20,383 bases of DNA from an uncultured Caulobacter sp. (GTDB taxonomy: Bacteria; Pseudomonadota; Alphaproteobacteria; Caulobacterales; Caulobacteraceae), in NCBI GenBank assembly GCA_937991555.1, contig CALKHU010000276.1, positions 1 through 20,383 on the forward strand, given 5' to 3'. Positions 6,621-13,344 of this stretch are shown here, piece by piece. Positions within the stretch are counted from its first letter, which is position 1. Each line of letters opens with the position of its first letter. Below the pieces are notes generated by a model. That model saw nothing but the letters and a program-made list of their open reading frames with translations, made no database searches and was not told where the DNA came from. The translations under genes and the position numbers were made by a program.

Positions 6621-7112
6621 ATGGATACCGACGATCTCAACGTCACCCGATTCGTGAACCGGCTGGGGCTGGACCTCTTCATCCGCACCGCGGTGGCGCT
6701 CGCGGACCTGTTCGAAGGCGACGCGCTGCGGGGTCTGGTCTTCGTGGCCACGGCGCACCTGAACGTCTCGCACCTCAACCGGCCGCGCGTGCTGAACCCG
6801 CTGGCCACCGAGGGCCTGTTTCCCGATTCCCTGCGCCGGCCGACGTCGGCCTACGCCGTCGCCAAGTTCCTGGGCCTGCCCCGGGAGACCGTGCGACGCC
6901 ATATCCTGGCGCTGGTCCAGGCCGACTACTGCACGCGCGCGAGCGACAACGGCTACGTGGTGATGAGCGACACCCTGCGCCGACCGGAGATCATCCGCCT
7001 GGCGCGCTTCGTCCAGAAACAGACCATGAGCGTGGTCGAGGACCTGGCGGCCTCCGGCATCGGGCCGTCGACGAGCGGCCGTCCGGCCCCGGACGTTCCC
7101 CCCGCGCCGTGA
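6621..7112 (+). CDS. Winged-helix DNA-binding protein (paralogue of the gene at 9073-9642)
   Basis: A 163-residue protein of no named family I recognise. Residues 10-52 form helices (FVNRLGLDLFIRTAVALADLF, then VFVATAHLNVSHLN). A winged helix-turn-helix follows (about 76-117): SAYAVAKFLGLPRETVRRHI as helix-turn-recognition helix, then ALVQADYCTRASDNGYVVM as the wing. The last 20 residues are Pro/Gly/Ser-rich. The PRETVRR recognition helix (87-93) and preceding helical segment correspond to the minus-strand gene at 9073-9642. A Crp- or IclR-like wing geometry is possible, but no ligand-binding cNMP domain is present. The start is supported by the promoter box 6 nt upstream and absence of any ribosome-binding site. 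Transcriptional regulation is inferred; target unknown. Confidence 0.75.
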   Translation: MDTDDLNVTRFVNRLGLDLFIRTAVALADLFEGDALRGLVFVATAHLNVSHLNRPRVLNPLATEGLFPDSLRRPTSAYAVAKFLGLPRETVRRHILALVQADYCTRASDNGYVVMSDTLRRPEIIRLARFVQKQTMSVVEDLAASGIGPSTSGRPAPDVPPAP

Positions 7113-7137
7113 CGGCGCCTGTGCGCCGCGTCCCGGC

Positions 7138-8289
7138 CTAGGACGTTGTCCGGCCGAAGCGGGCGAAGTAGCGCTCGATGATGATCTGGTAGGTCGACGC
7201 CAGGTCGCGCAGCTGGGCGACCGGCACCTGTTCGTCGACGGCGTGCATGGTCTGGCCGACGAGGCCGAACTCGAGCACCGGGCACATCGCGCGGATGAAG
7301 CGGGCGTCGGACGTGCCGCCGGTCGTCGACAGGTCGGGCTCCTCGCCGGTGGTGTCGCGGATGGCGCCGGCCACCAGGTCGGTGAATTCGCCCTTCTGGG
7401 TGAGGAAGGCTTCACCGCTGATCAGCGACGTCACCTCGACGCGGCCGGGGAAATCCGCGCCGGCCTCGGCCGCCACGCCCTCGATCCAGCGCTGGAGCTC
7501 GGCGCCGGTGTGGGCGGGATTGAAGCGGATGTTGATCCGCGCCCGGGCCTCGGCCGGAATGATGTTGGTGGCGGTGTTGCCGACGTCGACCGTGGTGACC
7601 TCGAGGTTCGAGGGCTGGAAGGCCTCGTAGCCCTCGTCCAGGCGGCGCGACTGCAGCCGGCCGAGGATGTCCACCAGCACGGGGATCGGATTGGCCGCCC
7701 GCTGCGGATAGGCGACGTGTCCCTGCTTGCCGGCGACCGTGATCCAGCTGTTGATGCTGCCCCGCCGGCCGATCTTGATCATGTCGCCGAGCCGCTCGGC
7801 GCTCGACGGCTCGCCGACGATGCAGTGGTCGATGACTTCGCCCTCGGCCTGCAGCGCCTCGACCACCTTGCGGGTGCCGTCGAGCGCGACGCCCTCCTCG
7901 TCGCCGGTGATCAGGAAGCTGATCGATCCGGCCGTCTCGTCCAGGCGCGACACCGCCGCCACGAAGGCCGCGATCGAGCCCTTCATGTCGACGGCCCCGC
8001 GGCCGATCAGGACGTCGTCGCTGACCTCGGCCGCGAACGGCCCGCGCGTCCAGGCCGCTGCGTCGCCGACGGGCACGACGTCGGTATGGCCCGCGAAGCA
8101 CAGGTTCGGCCGCGCCGTTCCGCGCCGGGCGTAGAGGTTCTCGATCTCCCCGAACCGCATCCGGCGGCAGGTGAAGCCGAGGCCCTCGAGCGCGCGCTGG
8201 AGGATGTCCATCGCCCCCGCGTCGGCGGGGGTGACGGATGGGCGGCGGATCAGTTCGCGGGCGAGATCGAGGACGTCGAGGGGCTGCAT
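7138..8289 (-). CDS. dapE: Succinyl-diaminopimelate desuccinylase
   Basis: Hydrolyses N-succinyl-LL-2,6-diaminopimelate to LL-diaminopimelate and succinate in lysine and peptidoglycan synthesis; a di-zinc M20 metallopeptidase. The 383-residue sequence shows the M20 metal and catalytic motifs: FAGHTDVVP with His68, GRGAVDMKG with bridging Asp101, ITGDEEG with catalytic Glu131 and ligand Glu132, VGEPSS with Glu160, and a C-terminal His in VGQTMHAVDEQV. The substrate-binding GRRGSINSWITVAGKQGHVAYP is typical of DapE. Length matches the family. The ATG at 8289 starts at the conserved N-terminus; AAAGG 9 nt upstream is a weak ribosome-binding site. It is separate from dapD (10567-11412), so the two succinylase-route genes sit in different transcripts within 3 kb. 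Confidence 0.95.
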   Translation of the reverse strand: MQPLDVLDLARELIRRPSVTPADAGAMDILQRALEGLGFTCRRMRFGEIENLYARRGTARPNLCFAGHTDVVPVGDAAAWTRGPFAAEVSDDVLIGRGAVDMKGSIAAFVAAVSRLDETAGSISFLITGDEEGVALDGTRKVVEALQAEGEVIDHCIVGEPSSAERLGDMIKIGRRGSINSWITVAGKQGHVAYPQRAANPIPVLVDILGRLQSRRLDEGYEAFQPSNLEVTTVDVGNTATNIIPAEARARINIRFNPAHTGAELQRWIEGVAAEAGADFPGRVEVTSLISGEAFLTQKGEFTDLVAGAIRDTTGEEPDLSTTGGTSDARFIRAMCPVLEFGLVGQTMHAVDEQVPVAQLRDLASTYQIIIERYFARFGRTTS

Positions 8290-8468
8290 GACCGGATGCC
8301 TTTAGAGCCCGCCGACCGCCCGCGCAAACCACCTCGCCCGGCGCCGCGCGCCGCGCCCGGATTTCAAGCCCCGCGGCGCCCGGAACGGGCCGCCCGGACT
8401 GGACCCCCGATTCGTTGAGGCGGACCGCCCGGCGCCGCCTGATCGGCCGGCCAGGACGGAGACCCGCC

Positions 8469-9068
8469 ATGCCCCTTCTCGACCATCACCTGCCCCCACC
8501 CGCGCTGTTCACCCTCTTCCGGGACGGCTTCGGCGCCGCGTCGACGCCGCGCGCTGACCGTCGTCCCCGCGTCCGCTGCGCCGGCCGCTACTTCCTGCAC
8601 GTCCGCGCCGTCGCCGCCGACGGCTTTGCCAACCTGTTCCAGTTCGCCCTCGCCGACGACTCCGGCGGCGTGGCGGTGAGCGTTTTCGTCCGCGGGCGCG
8701 ATCCGGGCTCCAACCTGCCTGAAGACGAAGCCGACACCGGAGCCGCGCCGCCCGTGCCGGTCCTCACCTGGACCGCTCTCGACGATGCGCTCGCCCCGTG
8801 CCGGGGGGCCTGGATCATCGCCTTCGGCCGCATGCTGCACGGCAGCTTCCTGCCCGCCGCCACGCGCGAGGGCGCCGCCGGCCTCGACTGCGCACGGGCG
8901 CGGTTCCTGAAGGTCGCCCGCCGGCGCGGACTGGCCATCGGCCCCGGGGACGTCGGCGATCTGAACGACGCCCGGCGCCTGGTCGGCCTGCCGCCGGTCC
9001 GCTCCGCCGACGCCGCCCAGCGCGCCCTCGGCCTGCGCGAACTCTGGCGCTGGATGGACGGCGTCTGA
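8469..9068 (+). CDS. Unrecognised 199-residue protein
   Basis: I do not recognise a family. The product begins MPLLDHHLPPPALFTLFRDGF, has a central part with beta-strand character (RCAGRYFLHVRAVAADGFANLFQFALAD, GVAVSVFVRG) and ends with a helical region carrying GLRELWRWMDGV. There is no signal peptide, membrane helix or catalytic motif I can name; cysteines are scattered. The ATG at 8469 was preferred over an upstream in-frame start because CGGAG lies 7 nt before it and the upstream residues are Arg-rich non-coding-like sequence. It diverges from dapE and ends 4 nt from the converging winged-helix gene. Frame length and GC-rich third positions support it being real. Function unknown. Confidence 0.7.
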   Translation: MPLLDHHLPPPALFTLFRDGFGAASTPRADRRPRVRCAGRYFLHVRAVAADGFANLFQFALADDSGGVAVSVFVRGRDPGSNLPEDEADTGAAPPVPVLTWTALDDALAPCRGAWIIAFGRMLHGSFLPAATREGAAGLDCARARFLKVARRRGLAIGPGDVGDLNDARRLVGLPPVRSADAAQRALGLRELWRWMDGV

Positions 9069-9072
9069 CCCT

Positions 9073-9642
9073 TCAGGGTTTCACGCCGTCCCAGAACAAA
9101 GGACTGAGCGCGTAGAAGAACTGGTCGATGTCGGTCTCCGGGCCGCAGTAGAAGAGCCCGTCCTCGCCCCGCTCGACCAGTCCCCGTTCGGCCAGGACCG
9201 TGAGCTTGCGACGCACGGTCTCTCGGGGGATCCGGGTGATCTCCGACAGGCTGAGCAGGTTCAGGCCCTTCCGGCGGACCACGACGGTCCGCGCGCCCTT
9301 CGCCCTGGCCTCCGCGGCGTGATTGGCCGAGGCCAGGTCCGTCAGCACGAACAGCAGGTGGAGCAGGAACTGGTCGAGGTCGCCGTCGTAGCGGGCGCGC
9401 AGCCGGACCATCACGGACGAGAGCGAGCCGCCCCAGCGGTAGAAGAACCGCGCGACGTCCCGCCCGAGATAGTCGTCCACCCAGCGGTCCGCGGAAGGCG
9501 GAGGGACGGATCGCTCCGTCGCCTTGAACGACCGCAATTCCGGAGATGCGGCACAGAAGCTGTTAAGATTAACCCCGCCGAAGATCGAGCTCGCCTGCGG
9601 GATCCGCGTATAGTCGATGGCGAGAGTCTGATCGCCGTTCAT
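9073..9642 (-). CDS. Winged-helix DNA-binding protein (paralogue of the gene at 6621-7112)
   Basis: A 189-residue protein. A low-complexity, poorly structured N-terminal part (1-52) precedes helices (about 53-112: RWVDDYLGRDVARFFYRW, then DLDQFLLHLLFVLTDLASANH) and a winged helix (about 127-170) with recognition helix IPRETVRRKLTVLAERGLVE and wing RGEDGLFYCG. Helix order, spacing and the PRETVRR element match the plus-strand gene at 6621-7112, so I treat the two as paralogues. The ATG at 9642 has GGGAATGG upstream. The segment coding the first 50 residues is unusually AT-containing for this genome and holds a GTTAA-GA-TTAAC palindrome (9562-9573); the real start could be further in. A terminator-like hairpin separates it from the upstream SH3 gene. 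Role as a regulator is inferred. Confidence 0.72.
   Translation of the reverse strand: MNGDQTLAIDYTRIPQASSIFGGVNLNSFCAASPELRSFKATERSVPPPSADRWVDDYLGRDVARFFYRWGGSLSSVMVRLRARYDGDLDQFLLHLLFVLTDLASANHAAEARAKGARTVVVRRKGLNLLSLSEITRIPRETVRRKLTVLAERGLVERGEDGLFYCGPETDIDQFFYALSPLFWDGVKP
9562..9573. repeat. AT-rich palindrome GTTAAGATTAAC inside the winged-helix gene
   Basis: GTTAA and TTAAC are inverted around a 2-nt centre. The site is in codons 24-27 of the gene and needs AT-ending codons that are rare in the window. It could be an operator for autoregulation. It does not match the CtrA box, which has 7 nt between TTAA halves. Confidence 0.3.
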
Positions 9643-9692
9643 TGTATTCCATTCCCGTCGCTCGGCTTGCTCCCGCCCGGCCTGGACTCGAC

Positions 9693-9719
9693 AGAAAAAC
9701 GATGCGGCGACGCGCCGCA
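9693..9719 (-). terminator. Intrinsic terminator candidate, minus strand
   Basis: Read on the minus strand, TGCGGCG-CGT-CGCCGCA forms a perfect 7-bp stem with a 3-nt loop (9703-9719). TCG and then TTTTT follow at once (9693-9697). It lies about 70 nt after the stop of the Inh/SH3 gene and ahead of the winged-helix gene, so it should end the dapD-side transcript. It is the best terminator in the window. ACAGAAAA (9691-9698) and TTTTCTGT (9745-9752) also form a separate 8-bp inverted repeat around it. Confidence 0.65.
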
Positions 9720-9785
9720 ACTTTAAAGCGTCGCCAGACAGTTCTTTTCTGTGGACGGGCCGGTGGAGCTCGCTGGACGCGGAGC

Positions 9786-10514
9786 CTAGCCGCCCTGGTC
9801 GCAGCCGGCCGTGAACACGAGGGTCGGGGAGCGGCGCTCGCCCGCCGGCGGGGCGACCTGCACCACGTAGCCGCCGGCGCCTTCCCACTGGATCCGGCAC
9901 CAGGTCGCGCCCCGCTCGGTCACGCATTCGCGGACGGCGGCGCAGGTCCCCTTGGGCGCCGTCCCGACGACGGCGCCGTCGAAGGACGGCCGGTCGCGGA
10001 TATTGGCCAGGGTCAGGAGGCGCAGCTGCGGCGGCGCCTGTTCGCGACGGGTCGCGCAGCGGTCGCTGTCGCCGTAGCGGACGCAGTCGCGATCGCCGCT
10101 CCAGCCGCCGCCCCGGGGCGCGGCGACGGCGCCGCCGGAGGGAAGTCGCGGCGGCGCGCCGGCGCGGGACAGGGTCAGGGGCTTGCCGTCGGCGTCCATG
10201 CCGGTCAGCACCCCGCCGCGCATGCGCAGACGTCCGGCCTCGCGGTCGCCCATGCCGAGCAGGACCAGCTCCGACCCCTCGATCCTGTACTTCCCGAGGC
10301 CGAACAGGCGTCCCGAGCAGCCGAAGCTGCTGGCCTGCCAGCCGCCGAACCATTCACGCTCGGTCAGGGTGACCTTGCAGGTCCCCATGCCGGTCTCGCC
10401 CTGGGCGGTCCAGTCGCCGGCCACCTCCCAGCCGCCGCGCTGGGCAGACGCTGACGCCGCCGCGCCGAGCATGGCGAAGGCCCCCGCGAGAGCCACGAAG
10501 GATCGAACACGCAT
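9786..10514 (-). CDS. Secreted protein: Inh-like beta-barrel domain plus C-terminal SH3-like domain
   Basis: A 242-residue exported protein. The signal peptide is MRVRSFVALAGAFAMLGAAASASA with a likely cut before QRGGW. Residues about 31-117 resemble the AprI/Inh metalloprotease-inhibitor barrel: GDWTAQGETGMGTCKVTL, a second cysteine (Cys66; Cys46 the first), GKYRIEGSELVLLGMGDREAGRL and LTGMDADGKPLTLSR. A Gly/Pro/Ala linker containing a CVRYGDSDRC pair follows. Residues about 165-221 resemble a bacterial SH3 domain (LLTLANIRDRPSFDGAVVGTAPKGTCAAV ... TWCRIQWEGAGGYVVQV). Eight cysteines in the mature part suit periplasmic disulfides. The ATG at 10514 has GGGGAG upstream and starts the signal peptide, so the upstream in-frame extension is rejected. 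It follows dapD by 52 nt on the same strand. Wall-binding or protease inhibition is inference from fold. Confidence 0.75.
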   Translation of the reverse strand: MRVRSFVALAGAFAMLGAAASASAQRGGWEVAGDWTAQGETGMGTCKVTLTEREWFGGWQASSFGCSGRLFGLGKYRIEGSELVLLGMGDREAGRLRMRGGVLTGMDADGKPLTLSRAGAPPRLPSGGAVAAPRGGGWSGDRDCVRYGDSDRCATRREQAPPQLRLLTLANIRDRPSFDGAVVGTAPKGTCAAVRECVTERGATWCRIQWEGAGGYVVQVAPPAGERRSPTLVFTAGCDQGG

Positions 10515-10566
10515 CACGAACAACTCCCCACTCTGTCGCGGAGGACTCACCCCGCGCGCGGGAAGT

Positions 10567-11412
10567 CTAGTCGCGCAACAGGTCGTTGATCGAGGTCTTG
10601 CTGCGCGTCTGGGCGTCGACGGTCTTGACGATCACGGCGCAGTAGAGCCCCGGGCCGCCGTGCGGATCGGGCAAGCTGCCCGGCACCACGACGCTGTAGG
10701 GCGGCACCCGGCCGACGTGGACCTGGCCGGTCTTGCGGTCGACGATCTTGGTCGAGGCGGAGATGAACACGCCCATCGACAGGACCGAGCCCTCGCCGAC
10801 GATGACCCCCTCGACGACCTCCGAGCGGGCGCCGATGAAGCAGTCGTCCTCGATGATCGTCGGGTTGGCCTGCAGCGGCTCCAGCACGCCGCCGATGCCG
10901 ACGCCGCCGCTGAGGTGGACCCGCTTGCCGATCTGCGCGCAGCTGCCCACCGTAACCCAGGTGTCGACCATCGTGCCTTCGTCGACATAGCCGCCGATGT
11001 TCACGAAGGACGGCATCAGGATCGCGTTCCTGGCGACATAGGCGCCGCGCCGGACGATGGCGCCCGGAACGGCGCGGAAGCCCGCCTCCTCGAACTGCGG
11101 CGCCTCCCAGCCGTCGAACTTGTTGGCGACCTTGTCCCACCAGGGGCCAACGGCCCCGCCCAAGGCGCCGGCGCGCATGACCGTGTTCGGGTTCAGGCGG
11201 AACGACAGCAGCACTGCCTTCTTGGCCCACTGGCGCACCACCCAGTCGCCGTCGACCTTCTCGGCCACGCGCACCCTGCCGCTGTCGAGCAGGGCCAGGG
11301 TCTCCTCGACCGCCGTGCGCACAGGGCCCTGGGTGTCCGGCGAGACGCCGTCCCGCGCATCCCAGGCGGCTTCGATCTCGAGTTCGAGGTCGGCGAGGCT
11401 GACGGTGCTCAT
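10567..11412 (-). CDS. dapD: Tetrahydrodipicolinate N-succinyltransferase
   Basis: Transfers succinyl from succinyl-CoA to tetrahydrodipicolinate, the committed step of the succinylase branch to diaminopimelate and lysine. The 281-residue protein has the DapD layout: a helical N-terminal domain (LADLELEIEAAWDARDGVSP), a connecting strand part (VLLSFRLNPN) and a left-handed beta-helix of hexapeptide repeats (AYVARNAILMPSFVNIGGYVDEGTMVDTWVTVG and onward through EVVEGVIVGEGSVLSMGVFI). Length is about that of the E. coli enzyme (274). The ATG overlaps the stop of the upstream HAD gene by 4 nt (ATGA), with AAGGGGAA about 8 nt ahead. It lies last in the argB-HAD-dapD overlap chain. Identification is secure. 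Confidence 0.97.
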   Translation of the reverse strand: MSTVSLADLELEIEAAWDARDGVSPDTQGPVRTAVEETLALLDSGRVRVAEKVDGDWVVRQWAKKAVLLSFRLNPNTVMRAGALGGAVGPWWDKVANKFDGWEAPQFEEAGFRAVPGAIVRRGAYVARNAILMPSFVNIGGYVDEGTMVDTWVTVGSCAQIGKRVHLSGGVGIGGVLEPLQANPTIIEDDCFIGARSEVVEGVIVGEGSVLSMGVFISASTKIVDRKTGQVHVGRVPPYSVVVPGSLPDPHGGPGLYCAVIVKTVDAQTRSKTSINDLLRD

Positions 11413-12071
11413 GCGGCGTTCCCCTTCACCCGGGCGCCGGTCAGGAAGGCGGCCAGGTCGTTGGTGCGGTGATGGACGAAGTCGGCGGTCGAGCCCGCGG
11501 CGTGCGGCCCGACCAGGACGGTGGTCATGCCCAGCGCGGCGGCGGGCGCGAGGTTCTTCTCGCTGTCCTCGAAGAAGGCCGACCCGGCGGCGGCGACGCC
11601 GTGACGCGCCATCATCTTCTCGAAGGTCTCGGGCGAGGGCTTGGGGATGTAGTCGGCGGCGCTGATGTGGAACACGTCCTCGAACACATGGGCGATCTGC
11701 AGCCGCTCCAGCACCCGCTCGGCATGCGCCGCCGAGCCGTTGGTAAACACCAGCCGCCGCCCCGGCAGCGTCTCGAGTGCGGCCTTCAGCGCCGCGTCGG
11801 GCGTCAGCCGGTCGAGCGAGACGTCGTGGACCTCGGTCAGGAAGTCCTCGGGGTCGATGTCGTGGTTGGCTATCAGGCCGGCCAGGGTGGTGCCGTGGGC
11901 GTGGTAGTATTTCTTCTGGATCGCCCGGGCCTCGTCGCGCGGCAGTCCGGTGACCTTCTCCATGAAGTCGGTCATCCGCCCCTCGATGAGGGTCATGAAC
12001 TCGGTCTCGACCGGGTAGAGGGTGTTGTCGAGATCGAACAGCCAGACGTCGATGTGGGCGAGGTCGGTCAC
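11409..12071 (-). CDS. HAD-superfamily pyrimidine 5'-nucleotidase
   Basis: A 220-residue HAD hydrolase of the Sdt1/YjjG-like pyrimidine 5'-nucleotidase type, expected to dephosphorylate UMP or CMP-like nucleotides. HAD motif I is WLFDLDNTLYP with nucleophile Asp13 and Asp15. Motif II is LVFTNGS. Motif III is the lysine in YIPKPSPETFEKM. Motif IV is AFFEDSEKNLAPAAALGM. The helical cap is FMTLIEGRMTDFMEKVTGLPRDEARAIQKKYYHAHGTTLAGL, typical of this subfamily. The start is GTG at 12071, overlapping the argB stop (GTGA), and the end overlaps the dapD start (ATGA). Such spacing implies translational coupling. Carbamoyl phosphate feeds both arginine and pyrimidine pathways, which may explain the link to argB, but that is inference. 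Exact substrate is not shown. Confidence 0.88.
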   Translation of the reverse strand: MTDLAHIDVWLFDLDNTLYPVETEFMTLIEGRMTDFMEKVTGLPRDEARAIQKKYYHAHGTTLAGLIANHDIDPEDFLTEVHDVSLDRLTPDAALKAALETLPGRRLVFTNGSAAHAERVLERLQIAHVFEDVFHISAADYIPKPSPETFEKMMARHGVAAAGSAFFEDSEKNLAPAAALGMTTVLVGPHAAGSTADFVHHRTNDLAAFLTGARVKGNAA

Positions 12072-12982
12072 TTGCGGATCAGGGTCCCCGCGCCGTGTTC
12101 GCTGAACAGCTCGACGAGCATGGCGTGCGGGCGACGGCCGTCGAGGATGACCACGGCCTCGACGCCGGAATCGATGGCCTGGATCGCCGTCTCGAGCTTG
12201 GGGATCATGCCGCCGCTGGCCACGCCGGTGCGGATCAGCTCGAAGGCGTCGGCGACGCTCATCTGGCGGATCAGCTCGCCGTCGGCCCCCTTGACCCCGG
12301 CCACGTCGGTCAGCAGCAGCATGCGCTTGGCCTTCAGCGCGCCCGCCAGGGCGCCGGCCACGGTGTCGGCGTTGATGTTGTAGGTCTGTCCGCTCTCCGA
12401 AACCCCGATCGGCGCCACCACCGGGATGTAGTCCTGCTCGGCGTGGATCAGGGCCTTCAGCAGGGCCGGGTCGATCCGGTGCGGCTCGCCGACGAAGCCC
12501 AGGTCGACGACCTGCTCGATGTTGCTGTCGGGATCACGCTTGGTGCGGCGCGCCTTGGTCACGGTGATCAGCCGCGCGTCCTTGCCGGACAGGCCGACGC
12601 CCCGCACGTCCGCCTCGCGGCCGGCCAGGGTGATCCAGTTGGCGATCTCCTTGTTGATGGCGCCCGACAGAACCATCTCGGCGACCTCCATGGTCGCCTC
12701 GTCCGTGACGCGAAGCCCGTCGACGAAGGTCGACTTCACCCCGGCCCGGTCGAGCATCCGCGAGATCTGCGGCCCGCCGCCATGGACCACCACCGGATGC
12801 ACGCCCATCAGCTTCAGCAGCACGGCATCGGCGGCGAACAGCTTGGCCACCTCATCCTCGCCCATGGCGTGGCCGCCGTACTTGATGACCACCGTCTCGC
12901 GGTCATAGATCTGGATGTACGGCAGCGCCTCCGCGAGCGTCTTCGCGGTGGCCCAGCCGGCTTCCTCGGTCTTGTCGGTCAA
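12068..12982 (-). CDS. argB: Acetylglutamate kinase
   Basis: Phosphorylates N-acetyl-L-glutamate, the second step of arginine synthesis. Amino-acid-kinase motifs are clear: VVIKYGGHAMG near the N-terminus, HPVVVHGGGPQISRMLDRAG, FVDGLRVTD, GVGLSGKDARLI, YNINADTVAGALAGALKAKRMLLLTDVAGV, GGMIPKLETAIQAIDSGVEAVVILDGR and an ALVELFSEHGAGTLI ending. About 304 residues from the chosen start, normal for the arginine-sensitive long form that begins with an N-terminal helix (WATAKTLAEALPYIQIYDRE). I chose TTG at 12982 because GGAG lies 8 nt upstream. A GTG at 13042 would add 20 residues but has no ribosome-binding site; it would leave only 17 nt to the toxin gene. First gene of the argB-HAD-dapD chain. 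Confidence 0.93.
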   Translation of the reverse strand: MTDKTEEAGWATAKTLAEALPYIQIYDRETVVIKYGGHAMGEDEVAKLFAADAVLLKLMGVHPVVVHGGGPQISRMLDRAGVKSTFVDGLRVTDEATMEVAEMVLSGAINKEIANWITLAGREADVRGVGLSGKDARLITVTKARRTKRDPDSNIEQVVDLGFVGEPHRIDPALLKALIHAEQDYIPVVAPIGVSESGQTYNINADTVAGALAGALKAKRMLLLTDVAGVKGADGELIRQMSVADAFELIRTGVASGGMIPKLETAIQAIDSGVEAVVILDGRRPHAMLVELFSEHGAGTLIRK

Positions 12983-13059
12983 GGCGTAGCGCTCCGTCGT
13001 CTCGGCGCGCACGCGATAGCGGATGGGGGACGGCCCGTCCACCGGCGGGGACGCGGACG

Positions 13060-13344
13060 CTAACGGTCTTCGCAGCCGTGAAAGACGCGAAGGATCGTCA
13101 CGCTGGCCGCCTCGACGAGATAGATAACGACGTACCCGTGCCGTCCGAAGGGCACGATCAGGCGACGTACGCCTGGAGGGCCGGTCATCGCACCGCGCTC
13201 GGCAAGGCGATCCAACTTGCGAATTGCTGTCCAGATCGACGCTTTCGCGCGATCCGAAGCCCTCGGACTCTTCTCGGCGAGAAAGTCGGCCAGCCTCTCG
13301 AGGTCGCGCCAGGCGCGCGGTGAAAGCCGGACCGCCCTGATCAA
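13060..13344 (-). CDS. ParE/RelE-type toxin of a type II toxin-antitoxin pair
   Basis: A 94-residue protein with the ParE/RelE fold pattern: the N-terminal strand and helix IRAVRLSPRAWRDLERLADFLAEKSPRASDRAKASIWTAIRKLDRLAERGAMTGPPGVRRLIVPFGRHGYVVIYLVEAASVTILRVFHGCEDR reads as strand, two helices, then a sheet with the usual RRLIVPF and YVVIYLV strands. ParE members poison gyrase; RelE members cut mRNA on the ribosome. The SPRA and HGC(E)DR signatures favour ParE, but the target cannot be fixed by sight. The start is TTG, sharing TTGA with the antitoxin stop (4-nt overlap), which suggests low, coupled toxin translation. The pair sits between amn and argB. Confidence 0.85.
   Translation of the reverse strand: MIRAVRLSPRAWRDLERLADFLAEKSPRASDRAKASIWTAIRKLDRLAERGAMTGPPGVRRLIVPFGRHGYVVIYLVEAASVTILRVFHGCEDR

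Noticed and set aside
5993..7141. Plus-strand frame of 382 codons across the SnoaL-like and winged-helix genes
   Set aside because: Arg/Pro/Gly-rich with no motif, and both underlying genes have clear products in other frames.
9562..9573. CtrA-type box
   Set aside because: The TTAA halves are 2 nt apart instead of 7, and the site is inside a coding sequence.
12983..13042. 20-residue N-terminal extension of argB from GTG at 13042
   Set aside because: No ribosome-binding site precedes the GTG, while the TTG at 12982 has GGAG at good spacing. The longer form cannot be excluded.
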